Assembly: GCA_036250225.1 (NCBI GenBank)
Contig: JAPZLL010000002.1
Span: forward strand, 248,001-312,000
Direction of reading: 5' to 3'
Origin: Cercophora sp. LCS_1
Lineage: Eukaryota > Ascomycota > Sordariomycetes > Sordariales > Lasiosphaeriaceae
Length of the DNA: 64,000 bases
The position numbers and the translations under genes were made by a program. The notes beneath the pieces were generated by a model, which made no database searches, was not told where the DNA came from, and worked only from the letters and a program-made list of their open reading frames with translations. The number at the start of each line of letters is the position of its first letter. Position 1 is the stretch's first letter. Positions 11,656 through 23,509 of this stretch are shown here, piece after piece.

Positions 11656-14600
11656 GGACTAGCCAACTGCAGAGAAGCTTAAACCAATCTGTGCACCTCC
11701 GAGCCCGTTGCTGGCCGGCCTTGACGAGCCTCCACTCTGTAAATAGGTGCGCCATGCTGGCGAGCTGGTGCACGTACTGCAGCACACCACAGCGCCGGAC
11801 GGCAGCAGATTGTCAATCTGGACTCCCGCCAGATCCCGCCAGTCTCACCGGGCTGGACGGGCGCGGATGGCCTGTCAATGAGGCTAATATCACCTCATGG
11901 AAGCGTTGAGCGCGATATTGCCATTGGCAGCTGGGCCTGGCTGGAACGGGCTCCCGGCGCCGTCGCCATCGCTGCAAGTGGCAGCCGGAGGCGATCATAC
12001 CAGCGCGCCTGACCACAGGGCTCTCCAAACCTTTCCCCAGCTTGTTCCCGCTCCTTGCCTCCTGACAACCTGGGCCCATCCCATGGGGGCCCGCACTCGA
12101 ATTCTGCTGGCGTTGCCGAGACTTGGCGGGGGACCTGGGCCACGAGGGGAACACCCCCGGCCGGGGTTGAGATGGCTTGGAGATCGGACCGGTTATCGCG
12201 TGGGTTCCCTGTCAGCACGCAAGCTAGCGGCCGGCGAGACGAATGAGAGCGCACCGTCGCCGCCACACTTGCCCGTTCGCGCCCTCACGGTGCAAGCGGA
12301 CCGACAATGGCGATCTTGCATCTGCGGGCGTCTGGCTGTGGCGCACCCCCTCAACGGCTGCCGTCGCCTACTTCCGCAGCAAGTCACAAAGGGCGCTCGC
12401 CTGGTCTTCTGATGGATGCTGGTCTCGCCGGTGTGCCTCACCTGTGACGCTTCTGGCCTGGAGCGTCTCGGGCTGCGTCCTCTCAATTAGGCAATAATCA
12501 CAGTCTTGGGAGCGTCCCTTGCGGATTCCAAGGGTTCGTGCCGTGGCGACTCAATCAACGCATAACAGTCGCACTACCATGCCATGCAGACTAATATGAT
12601 CCAAGCAACGGGTGGGTTGGACGGCAGGGGACCGAGGGGAAGGACTTGATCACCACCGCGACTACACGCGCCTCGCTTCTCTGCACCTTTCCCAGGCCTT
12701 TCGGGCGGGTGGTCCACCGGCAGGTCCCAGGCGACAGGTGTGCCAGTGCCAGTTCCAGCGCGGGAGGGGAGAAACCACATGTTCCGCATGGCGAAACGAG
12801 ACCCAGCCGATCACAGCCAATGATGCTCGATATTCTCCGTATTCTCCGCCATTGTCGTCGGCGATGTCAGCGTTGCGCAAGGGCGTACCCCGACCCGCGG
12901 GGTTGCTAGTGAGGGCGACTCTATAACCCCGTAGTCTTGAGCCCGGCACATGTGGTTGGCCGGCGCGCCTGTGATGACGGGGCCCCGGGCCCTCGGATGG
13001 CATGAGGGTCGAGCCGGTGGCGGCGGGCGAACGGCGGAACCGCGGTGCTCAAGGCAGCGCGCACCTCCAAAGCGGTAGGCAGCTCATCCAAAACGACGAG
13101 TGGTGTGTGCGCCCTGGCCTTCGAGAAGGAGGACGGTTTGTCTCAGCTGCAGCTGGCGTGCAGCGTACGTGCAGGACTCGAACCAACCTTGACGGGCAAG
13201 CGTTGCAGGCCAATCCCGCGCGTCCAACGCTGCGTGGCGGCCGGCGCTTGCGGAAAGAGTTTGCGGAACCGCGAACACCATTGCCGCAGTCGCTGCCTTG
13301 CGGCTCTCTCCTGACTTGCTAGGGTTTGCCAGCCCAACATTACCCGTCTTGGCGCCCAATTTAGCCTAAAGGACCTCGTCTCTGGGGTGACAAGACCCCG
13401 GGTCTGGCTGTCGCGGGCATCTCCATCGGATGGGTGGGTTCATCGTCCGGCTCAGCACCCCTCGGCACCCATCATCAATCCACCGCTATGAGCTGATGGG
13501 AAAGGCATGTGTGGGGCCGTACGCTAGCCGGGACTAGGCCCGGTGGGTTCGCTGCAAAACTTGGGACGCTTGCGAGCTTGGAGATTCGAGGAACTGGGAA
13601 AATTCAGTCTCGGCGACGTCGAAACACGGCCAAACCATGTCTGGAACGCTACCGGAGCATCCTGGGATGGATGCAGTTGCGAAAACAACCTAGCGACCGG
13701 GCGAGGCAATGTTTCCTTTGCCTAAATCCCCCGCGTGGAGAGGTGTGGACTCGCACCAGCTCAACCCCCGATTGTTGAATGCTGATCATGGGGCGGTAAA
13801 ACATGTTCTGCGCGGGCGGGTCTCCGAGGGCCCTGGCGAAATGTGCCGAGGAAGAGAAGCTGATCCCGTCACGAACCATGGACAGTTGTTGAGCGTTTTT
13901 GGCGGCCAAGAGTGCAAAAGACGTCGCAGCGGTGCGACGATGCTGTGGATCCCTCAGAACGAGCCGTCCAGGGCTCCATCGACGGGGCCGTCGACGTTGA
14001 CACCAATTGGCCAGCTGGCGGCGCCGCCCGCCGTGAGCCGTCGTCACAGGGCACAGCGTTCACACGGACCTCGCGCACTGTTTATTGCAGGAGGATACCA
14101 GTACCACAATACCATTTTCGTCGAGCCCGGTTGAGCGTCCTCGATCGCCTCTTGGGTTTCATGGAAATATGCTCCAACTATTATTGCGCTTCTCGCCCTG
14201 GCTGTCGGCACCGACCAATTAGTCGGCCACGTCGTATTCCAGTTACATCTTGAGCCCTCAAATTAAATCGACCCAACGAGCCCGTCTTGCATTGGCCGTG
14301 TGATTGCTAATAAGTTACCGATCCGCCAGCAGGCGACAGTTGCAACCCGTCTATGCGCACCAACCGAAAGTGGGAATGCAGTCGTTGTCGCCTGTAGGCT
14401 TACGCTTTGCCATGGGTTTGTGGGTGGTTGCGAGATACGAGTGTCACGGGGTCGAGACGCTGGGTTGAATTCAGCTTTGCTTCTCGAAGCACGCGCCGTT
14501 TGCGCTTGGCACACGACGGCGGACTGGCACATGCACGGCTAGCAATGGCTTGGTCGGTATCTTGACGGGAGCTAGGCTGTAAGGTCCGGCTTGCCTCGTA

Positions 14601-15392
14601 CCTCGAGCTGGGCGCATTGAGAAATCTTGCTGGAGTAGAAGCATGCCATTCTTCCAGGCTCTCCGCGCACCGTAACGTCCAAGATGACTTTGGGCAGCAA
14701 CTTCTCTCCGCAAATCCCTCGTTCTGGTTTCGGTTAGGGCTGAAGCTGTGACTTATGCCGGAGAAGCCGGTCTCCGACGCCCCAGACTCCAGTTGTTCGG
14801 GAGTCGGCCATGCTTGCACGTTGTTGGTGAGCATGACCGATCTCCGCAACAATCGTCCTTCAGAATGACCCCATACTCTGGGGAACTGGGTCTCGACTCT
14901 ATTCTGACATCTGCTTCCGGCACAGATCCGAAGAAGCTGGGATGTAAGTGGTATCAACCCTAACCCTTGTCATGAAGAAGCGGTAGACACACGGGGACCT
15001 ATCTCATCCAGTGATAGGGAATTAGAATGAGTAACAGCCGCAAAGATGCAGTCGTATCTGTGCCATGATCCCAGGTCGAGATTCGCACTTTTCGAGCTTC
15101 TCCGCGATTGCCGTTTCGAGATCGCCATGTGGGGTCCGTTGCGGCATCGAGATGAAAAGGAGCAAAAGCAGGCGAGCATGAAATGTTTCCGTACTGGCGA
15201 GCTCTAGTGCCGTCCCAGGACATTATGAGGTTGCCGTGTGTGCGGGCCTCGCATGCACTCCATCAATGCTGTTTTGGTTCTCGTCGCTTGGAAGTTGCAT
15301 TTCCTTGCCGTTGGGAGCTTGCGAGGCTAATGTTTCCGAGTTCATGCACGGGCCATGTCATGTGAGTTCGCTGATGCAACCACTCAATGCGT

Positions 15393-15438
15393 CGCGTGCC
15401 GGCGCGCGTCTCCCACCCAAGAAAGGAACGGAGCGCGT
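15393..15438. promoter_or_regulatory. CGCGT cluster upstream of MSH3
   Basis: CGCGT occurs at 15393-15397, 15405-15409 and 15434-15438, 75-120 bp before the MSH3 ATG. It is the core of the MCB/MBF site found before S-phase genes. The GC-rich background makes chance occurrence likely, so confidence is low. Confidence 0.35.
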
Positions 15439-15512
15439 AGCGAGGGCCACTTTGGGTGACATCACGCATTGGATGCAATTACCTCCACCACGCACCCATC
15501 CTGCCGACCAAA

Positions 15513-18500
15513 ATGGCCGGTCCGTCGAAACCTCCGCAAAAGAAGCAAGCTTCGCTGACGAGCTTTTTCGGGCCCCGGATCACCATCAATGGCCTGAGCC
15601 AGCGACAGCAACCGAGCTCCCCAGAGGTCCCAAGTCAAGCGCCCGAGTCTGCTAGAAAGAGACCCCTCCAGGAGGCGGCGGACAAGGAGAATGAGACTAC
15701 TGTTCGGGCAACGAAACGCGCCAAATCGGTCACCGACGAGGGCGACCCGGAGACTCCCTCCGAGAGCGCCTCCAAGACACCGTCCCGCGCCGCTGGCAAG
15801 AGTGCAGACAAGACCAGTGTAAGGCAAGAGTTGTATGCCTATGATGCCACAGGTTCGAGTAATCACGAACCGGAAGGGGACGACGATGATACGGATGCGG
15901 CACAGGCCAAAAAGGCCAGGGAGGCATTGCACAAGAAGTTTGTCAAGAAACTTGGCCATCCCGATTCCATGGCCATGATTAGGAGGCGTAACTTCCAGGG
16001 CGACTCTGAAACCGGTGGTGTTGATGGCGAGGATGCCGACGAAGATGCAGAGGAGGAGGAGCCTCCAGCCCCGACCAAGGGAAAGAAGAAAGGCGCCAAG
16101 ACCGGTAAACTGACGCCCATGGAGATCCAGTTCCTCGACATCAAGAGGAAACACTTGGACACCGTCCTGATTGTTGAGGTTGGCTACAAGTTCAGGTTCT
16201 TTGGTGAGGATGCCCGGACAGCCGCCAAGGAGTTGAGCATCGTGTGCATCCCGGGCAAGTTCAGATACGATGAGCGTAAGCAACCGCGACTGGCAAGACT
16301 GACATGTCCATGCTGATACGTTCATAGACCCCTCAGAAGCCCACCTTGATCGATTTGCCTCGGCGAGTATACCAGTCCACCGTCTTCCGGTACACGCGAA
16401 ACGCCTTGTAGCCGCCGGGCATAAAGTTGGCGTGGTGCGACAGGTCGAGACGGCGGCACTGAAGAAGGCCGGCGACAACCGAAACGCTCCGTTTGTTCGG
16501 AAACTCACCAACGTCTATACCAAGGGTACATATATCGATGAAACGGGCGAGCTTGATCAACCTGGTAACAACACCGGGTCCCCTTCAGGGGGTTATCTCC
16601 TTTGTCTCACCGAATCACCAGCAAAGGGGTCAGGAACAGACGAAAAGGTCAATGTTGGGGTCATCGCCGTGCAACCCGCAACGGGAGATATCATCTACGA
16701 CGACTTTGAAGACGGGTTCATGCGGCGCGAAATCGAGACCCGACTACTGCACATTTCCCCATGCGAGTTCCTCATCGTCGGTGACCTCACCAAGGCCACT
16801 GACAAGCTTGTCCAACACCTCGCAGGCAGCAGCACAAACGTCTTTGGTGACAGAAGTCGTGTGGAACGAGTGCCCAAGAGCAAGACAATGGCAGCCGAGG
16901 CCTGTTCTCATGTGACGCAGTTCTACGCTGGTAAACTGAAGGATAACGACGAGCGGGCGGCCGCCCTGCTCGAAAAGGTCTTGAAGCTGCCAGAGCTTGT
17001 CACCATATGTCTCTCGTCCATGATCAACCACCTGACCGAGTACGGCCTGCAGCACATCTTCGATCTGGCCAAGTATTTCCAGTCATTTAGCACGCGGCAA
17101 CACATGCTTCTCAATGGAACTACGCTGGAGAGTCTCGAGGTGTATCGAAATGCAACGGATCATACCGAAAAGGGGAGTCTTCTGTGGGCTCTTGACAAGA
17201 CACACACCCGCTTCGGACAGAGACTCCTGAGGAAATGGATAGGGCGTCCCTTGTTGGACCAGCTCCGTCTACAAGAGCGTGTGTCCGCAGTTGAAGAGCT
17301 TGTTGATAGCCAGTCCACCATGAAGGCGGACAAGTTGGCTGGAATGCTCAAGTCCACCCGGGGAGACCTGGAACGCAGCTTGATCCGCATTTACTACGGC
17401 AAGGCAACCCGGCCGGAGCTCCTAAACACCCTACAAACACTCCAGAGGATTTCGATGGAGTCTGCAAGGGTGAAGACATCGGCTGACACAGGCTTCAAGT
17501 CGCCACTCATTGCCGATGCCATCAGCTCCCTTCCGGCCGTTGGTGAACTGGTCACTTCGTTTCTGGACAAGATCAACCCCGAGGCCGCCAGGAAGGACGA
17601 CAAGTACGCCTTCTTCCGAGACGAGGAGGAAACAGACGATATCGTCACTCACAAACTCGGCATCGCGGCCGTCGAGCATGACCTCGATGAGCACCGCAAA
17701 GAGGCAGCCAAGAAACTCTCCAAAAAGGCACCGGTCACGTACGTCACCGTCTCTGGCATTGAATACCTCATCGAGGTCAACAACACCGACCTCAAGCATG
17801 TCCCCGCCTCGTGGGCCAAGATCTCAGGAACCAAAAGGCTCTCTCGCTTCCACACCCCCGAGGTCATGCGCCTGATCAACGAGCGCGACCAACACAAAGA
17901 AGCCCTTGCCGCCGCCTGCGACGCCGCCTTCACCAACCTCCTCGAGTCGATTGCCTCCTCCTACCAGCCCCTCCGCGACGCCGTCGCCTCCCTCGCAACC
18001 CTCGACTGCCTCCTCTCGCTCGCAACAGTTGCCTCCCTCCCCGGCTACACCAAGCCCACCATCCTCCCCTCCACCACCCCTCCAACGATCTCCATCACGG
18101 CAGGCCGCCACCCCATCGCCGAACACACCCTCCCCAACGGCTACATCCCCTTCACAACCTCGCTGGCCTCCCCTTCCCCGCTCGCCCACCTCATCACAGG
18201 CCCCAACATGGGCGGCAAATCCTCGTACGTCCGCGCCGTTGCCCTCCTCGTGCTTCTCGCCCAAATCGGCTCCTTCGTCCCCGCCGACGCCATGTCCCTC
18301 ACCATCTCGGACGCAATCCACACGCGCATGGGCGCGCGCGACAACCTCTTCCGCGGCGAGTCGACATTCATGGTTGAAGTCTCTGAAACCGCATCCATCC
18401 TCCGCTCAGCCACACCGCGCTCCTTGATCGTTCTCGACGAACTCGGCCGCGGCACGTCAACACACGACGGCGCGGCCATTGCGCACGCCGTGTTAGAGCA

Positions 18501-18912
18501 CGTCGCCAATGAGACAAAGTGCTTGACCTTATTCATCACGCATTATCAGTCCCTTGCAAGAGTTGCGCAGGGTCTGGGCGATGGACGCGTCAAGTGTGTA
18601 CATATGCGCTTCCGAGCTGAACGGCATGGACGGGCCGTGGAGGAGGGTGATGAGGGCGAGGGAGACGAGGAGATTACGTTCTTGTATGAGGTAGGCGAGG
18701 GTGTGGCGCATCGGTCGTACGGACTGAATGTTGCACGACTGGCTAGGATTCCAAAGAAGGTGCTGGATGTTGCCGCGCACAAGTCGAGGGACATGGAGGA
18801 GGAGACCAAGGCGAAGAGATTGCAAGGAGCGGCGAGGCTGTTGAATGATGTTGTGAGTGGGGGTGGTGATGAGGCGTTGGAGCATCTGATCTCGAGTATT
18901 GAGCAGCTGTAA
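15513..18912 (+). CDS. MSH3: DNA mismatch repair protein MSH3
   Basis: MutS homologue that pairs with MSH2 (MutS-beta) to bind insertion/deletion loops. Exons 15513-16275 and 16328-18912 give 1115 aa, with a 52-nt intron ending in FRYDE-H-PSEAHLD. The N-terminus carries a PCNA-binding PIP box, QASLTSFF (residues 12-19), followed by a disordered acidic region. The MutS mismatch-binding domain I starts near KLTPMEIQFLDIKRKH. The ATPase has Walker A GPNMGGKSS (about 880), Walker B LIVLDELGRGTSTHDG and a C-terminal dimerisation tail. MSH3 rather than MSH6 is indicated by the domain-I sequence (YKFRFFGEDA) and the overall length. The ATG at 15513 (context accaaaATGGCC) was preferred over an upstream in-frame GTG, because the PIP box then sits at the expected place. 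The coding strand turns from C-rich to G-rich near 18580. Confidence 0.97.
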
Positions 18913-19546
18913 CGCCGTTTTGAATATCATGTCCGGTAGATAGGCCCGCAAACAAGGGCAACCTAAGATCGTAATGGGATTGGTATCGGGGCGTTACGGT
19001 ACATGTCAGAGTATGCAAAGCAAAACATTTCACAACTAAACGAACCGGAATAGAGCATATGCACCACTCTATATGAGCTATCGACCAGAGAACGTCCCTG
19101 CTAACTGAGACTGTATACGCCATCCCCGGGCCTTACCGGGCCATGCATATTAAGAAGATGGGGAAATCATGTCTGAATACCAAGTCCGTAGCTCATAAAC
19201 GCAAGCAAAAAAAAAAAAACCTCCTCCCATCTAGGGCGTATCCGCAAATACACGCTGACAGCCGTCAGGAGAGCCCCCCGCAAGGGGAACAGAGAGGTGA
19301 ACGAGCCAACTGAGGCCTCCGTGGAGAGCCCATGTGTGGCTGATGAGGGTGCTCCAAAACCCTATGATGGGCCGTACAAATGCACTTATGTACAAGATCC
19401 AGCATGAGATGCCGCCGTTCGGCCACGGTGTCCCCAAAGAAATTGAACCTTCGCAAAAGTATCAAGGTGATAAAACCGAACTACTCGAGTTGAAGCTTCT
19501 TGGGGGGCCCAGAGAACTGCGGTCCTCTCAACTGGATCGAATGAGC
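18913..19546. other. Convergent intergenic region
   Basis: 3' flanks of MSH3 and of the zinc-finger-like gene. It includes a short A run at 19209-19220. No coding potential was recognised. Confidence 0.6.
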
Positions 19547-21377
19547 TTAAAGGTCGTACTCGTTGGTTCCATGCTGGTATTGAGCATCGGCCGGGTACGA
19601 GGGCTGGAATTGGTGGAACGGCAGGCCGGTCATTGCGGGGTTCACGGCGTTATTGATGGGTTGGAAACCAGTGCCGTTCGGTGCCTTGGCATCGGTGCCC
19701 GGGGTGCCGTAGCTGTAAGGATGAAAGTATCCGTTCCGGGTTTGAACGTAAAGTGGGTTGCCGGCTCCACTGGGAGTAGTGTGCTGAAAGTACGAATTAC
19801 CTGGAACGGCGAGATGGGTAGGGAAGGTCGGGGGGCTGTTGTCGTGAGGATTGAAGTACGGGGTGGGCTTTGGAGGTCTGGGTGCCTCGGATGTGATGGA
19901 CGAGTTGGAATTCAAGGAATTCATCGCCGAACGCCGGCGAAGGTGGAAGCTGGAACCTCAATTAGCAGAAACGCAATGTCCAGGATAGGATTTAGACCAA
20001 ACCTGTCTGCCGGGCTCAAACTACGGTCTACAGCTCTGTTAGTGTTCCATCCAAACTTGATTAGACCGGACGGCTTGCTTACCACGGTGACTCGAGATTC
20101 CTTGAAAGGCATCGAAAGGATCCATGGTCAGATGGCCGTGGATAGACCCTTGACTGTTGTCGTTGTCGTGATCAAGAGCAGACAGATCCTCCTCATCATC
20201 ATCCTCCTTGTTCTTGGCTGAAGCCTTGCGGGCATTTCTAGCCGAAGCACGAGTTTGACGTGCCTTGGGTGCTGCGGCGACTGTAGCTACGCGGCGAGTT
20301 CTCTTCTTCTTCTGCTCCTGTTCATCATCCTCATCGTCGATGTCATCAAGCTTGCGGTCCTAAAATCAGGCCCAAATTAGCCCCGTAATTCTGGGTCTGC
20401 AAGTCAAGATCAGATCGAAGAATACTTACGGGGGTGCCCTCAATGGAAGGAGTGGCATAAATGTCTCGAGAGCGCTGGAATAGGCCAACCTCGGCCCAGA
20501 TATTCTCAGTCGGCTCGATAACAGATGAAGCTTGCTCCATGAGCTTCACAACAGAGTCATCCTTGCGTTGGTTGCGCTTCTTCTTCTGTTGACTGCTCGC
20601 AGCATCAAACAGACCCATGCCCGGATATCGAACACCCTTCAGCTTGTGCCCATCGTCGTCGACGTCAAGAACTTGGTGGATCTCACAGGCCCCATCACCA
20701 CTTTCAGTGGTTGCGGCCTCCGAACCGAGCCTCTGGTATCTCATGACCCCCATGTTGTCTGGTGTGGGGGGCGCTGGGAATTCAGAGAGAGTCCGCCGTA
20801 ATGTCGGTGTTCTATATACCGATCCGTCGATGTACCCGCCGTGGGTGTGGTTGTGTGAGTGCTGCGCCGAGTGAGGCGGGTGGGAGTTGCTCGACCAGTT
20901 AGTGGGGGTCGATGCGCGAAATTCTTCAGGTTCTGTTTTGACAGATTCGTCGCGCTTTGGGATGGCAACCCGAGCCTTGCTCTGGGACGCGTGTAAGTCA
21001 CCGTTACCAGCTCCGAAAAAGGTGGGTCCAGGAGCACCGGCGAAGTTGGGATCACTTACAGGAGCAGTGTTTGCAGGCCTACCACGCTTTGTCGTCTTCT
21101 TCTCCTTTGCTTGCATACGCTCCGCCAAAAGCTCCCGGATTCCATGACGCCGATACCAATCGTCGTATTGGCGGAGTTCTTCAAATGCTTCAACCTCCGA
21201 GGCAGACTTGAGCTCGGCTTTGAACCGGTGGGATAGGTGACTCTTGGAAGAAATATGAGTAAGGAGATGAGAGACATCAGAGAAGTTGGGCTTTTTTGGG
21301 CAGAGCGTGCATTTTAACGGTATCGAGGTAGGATCGCTCTTCATGACCAGATCCATTGGTGCAATGGCGGCCATCAT
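19547..21377 (-). CDS. C2H2-like zinc-finger protein, predicted nuclear
   Basis: Function not recognised. Proposed exons are 21377-20430, 20359-20083, 20027-20003 and 19949-19547, giving 550 aa. Near the N-terminus one degenerate zinc finger is visible (CTLCPKKPNFSDVSHLLTH with a further His seven residues on). A helix-like segment follows (EVEAFEELRQYDDWYRRHGI), then an AT-hook-like KKTTKRGRPAN. The rest is disordered, with a basic KKKRTRR stretch, acidic runs and a Pro/Asn/Tyr-rich tail. This suggests a DNA- or chromatin-associated protein. The third exon is only 25 nt and uses a GTTTGG donor. An alternative is one long intron ending in GAG, with a slightly different junction; both keep the same downstream frame. 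The first ATG follows a TAG that could be a leader-intron acceptor. Confidence 0.75.
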
Positions 21378-23509
21378 CTAGGAAGCGAAAATCAGCATGG
21401 TGTACAGAGCCACCGCAAGTATGTACGGTTGCGTCAGTCCGAGAAAGGTACCACTGACAGGAGACAGGAGAGAAGCTGGTCCAGCTGCAGGACCAACTCG
21501 ACTTTTGGGAGCGGGTTCCGCCGCGTGGATCGGCTGCACAACCTCCACACCTTCTCAATGAGGAAGGGGTGACCGTTTCTTTGGGGTGACGATATTGATG
21601 ATGAGGTCTGACCATCGGTTGGTTCTAAGAGGGTCTCGAGGTGGAACCGGAGACGACTCGCTTCAACTCTCGAGGACTACGGTGCCCAAGGGGAGGTCAG
21701 TATGGATAGAATCGAAACGAAACGATGTGTCCAAGATCCCGGGGGCAAATGTCAGAGACCCGGCCCGGGAACATAGGTGGATGAGAGGTCGGACGGTGAT
21801 GTCAAACGCGAACTGGGTTGGGGGACGAAAGAGCGACCCCGAGAAGGCTGATGCAAAGAACAGACTGGGGGAAGCAGCAGGCCTACTACAATTTTATGGG
21901 AAGACACGCGAGCAGAAAGAGGAAAGAGCAAGCCAGTTGAAACAAAAACACGCTAAGAACGAGCACTTGGGGAAAGCATAAAACGAGGGAAAGAGCAACC
22001 ACATGAATGACGCTACAGCTCATTTAATTGCAGATAACTAACCTTGAGATACTAGCTCTCGATCTCAATCAAGAAGCGATGGTGGTGGAAGAGCCCTATG
22101 AGTTCCCCATGAGTTGACGCGAGTTGGTGTGAGGCGTGTCGACTTGGGTAGTGAGCTGGTCGAAGAGATGAAGTGAAGGCGTTAAGGACCCTCGGAGCTG
22201 AAGATATGGAAGGGAGAACAACTGGAGCTTTCTTGACGGTGAATGTTGTGCTTGAGTCTAGAGGTGACTCTAGTTTAGGAGGTTGGTATAGTTGCCAGTC
22301 GCTGGATCTCTGAGGTTGGGTGCAGGGGGGAAGATGAGGGAGGGAGATGAGACGTTGGATTTAGAAGGCTGCTCCAGTCAAACTGAAGCAAGATGTTGAA
22401 AGGAGGAAGAAGTTCAAGGTGGGACGGGAAGAGGAGAGAATCCTTTATACTAGATAACCCAGCGCGCCGGATGGGCAGCCATTTTGAGGTTCACAACATT
22501 GCGATATGCGCCGGTTTATATCTGAGAGGGGCGCCGGTTTGAGGATGGCGACATTGCGACACGCGCCGGCTTATAGATGGGAGAGTCTTAGTTTGAGGGC
22601 CATGACATCGCAGCATCGCAACGGCGGGACATCTGTGTTGGCGGAGTGGGGTGTTGTCATAATTTTGGGCGAGAAGAAAACCATCAAGGGCACCACTGTC
22701 TTAATGGCCACTATTCCCCTTCGCACTCCCTATCTGGAGTGCAATGTGGGCATATCCTGAGTTCTCTGAGATTCACAACACGATTTGGTGATACAACATC
22801 CAGGTGGTGTTGAGCTGTTAGATAAAGCTATCTCTCTTCTGCTTTCACGATAGGCTCAATGTGTGTGATTTGTTTACCCCTGAGCATCAACACCCAGAAG
22901 AGTAACCTACTCCTGTAACAAAGAAAACTAGATTGACCCGACTAGGTGGCGTGCGGGGGATGGGTCTTACGGTCTTCCCTGAACACACCAGTTACAGCTT
23001 CATAAATAGAGCTGATTTTAGCGGTAAAAGAGATACCTGGCACGGAATCAACAGCCCCAGGAGGGCCATCTGGTTATATCCAATATACACAGGCGTTGCA
23101 ACATCTCGCAAGGGCGCCTCACTACACAAGCACCACCTATATGGTAACATGAAACAATAATAACAACTCACCGGGAGTAAAGAAATACACTGGCGTTCGG
23201 GAGGAGATAGACCCCCAGTGATCATCACGCGACGTCAAACAAGCACGCGTTCGTGGTCTTGAAATCGAAGAGCGATTTTTAAATTCATCGTAGAGTCATA
23301 GTAAAACGACCATCTTGGTCGATCGGCTCATAGATTATGAGCCATGTCCACCGCCGTCCCGGGCCAGCTGAATGTGGGGAACGGTGACGATATTCCTCTC
23401 CTCCTGCCTTGTATCCTGTCCAACACGGCGAGATAGCTGGAAGGTTATTAGATTGCAGGAGATTGAGCATGTCACTACACAGTGCGAGCATGCTGAAAGG
23501 CGTGGCTGT
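21378..23509. other. Long upstream region of the zinc-finger-like gene
   Basis: 2.1 kb between the zinc-finger-like gene start and the 3' end of the Rab prenyltransferase gene. The first kilobase probably includes a long leader. A tandem repeat sits at 22483-22640. The 22.7-23.5 kb part is less GC-rich and has no coding signal that I recognise. Confidence 0.6.
22483..22640 (+). repeat. Tandem repeat, period 54-55 bp, three copies
   Basis: Copies begin at 22483, 22538 and 22592, each with TTTGAGG. Then come ACATTGCGA (or a variant), GCGCCGGYTTATA and a TGRGAG-like end; the third copy is decayed after about 40 bp. A partial copy (gcgcgccggatgggcagcca) precedes the first. The repeat lies about 1.1 kb upstream of the zinc-finger-like gene. 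Confidence 0.75.

Larger units (their letters stand above)
11319..15512. other. 4.2 kb GC-rich gene-free region
   Basis: Lies between the divergent sugar-transporter and MSH3 starts. It is GC-rich and full of short overlapping frames on both strands, but none joins into a protein I recognise. It includes an 11-bp tandem repeat (11611-11655). CGCGT words cluster at 15393-15438, just upstream of MSH3. It may hold a lineage-specific gene or non-coding RNA that I cannot see. Confidence 0.55.

Noticed and set aside
11895..13003. Overlapping open frames on both strands in GC-rich DNA
   Set aside because: Stop-poor because of base composition. None has a coherent exon structure or known motif.
13140..13215. 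tRNA-like T-arm (GGTTCGAGTCC) on the minus strand
   Set aside because: No matching A box, acceptor stem or anticodon arm could be found upstream. Treated as a chance B-box match.
15456..15512. Upstream GTG start for MSH3
   Set aside because: The ATG at 15513 has a good context and puts the PIP box at the normal N-terminal position.
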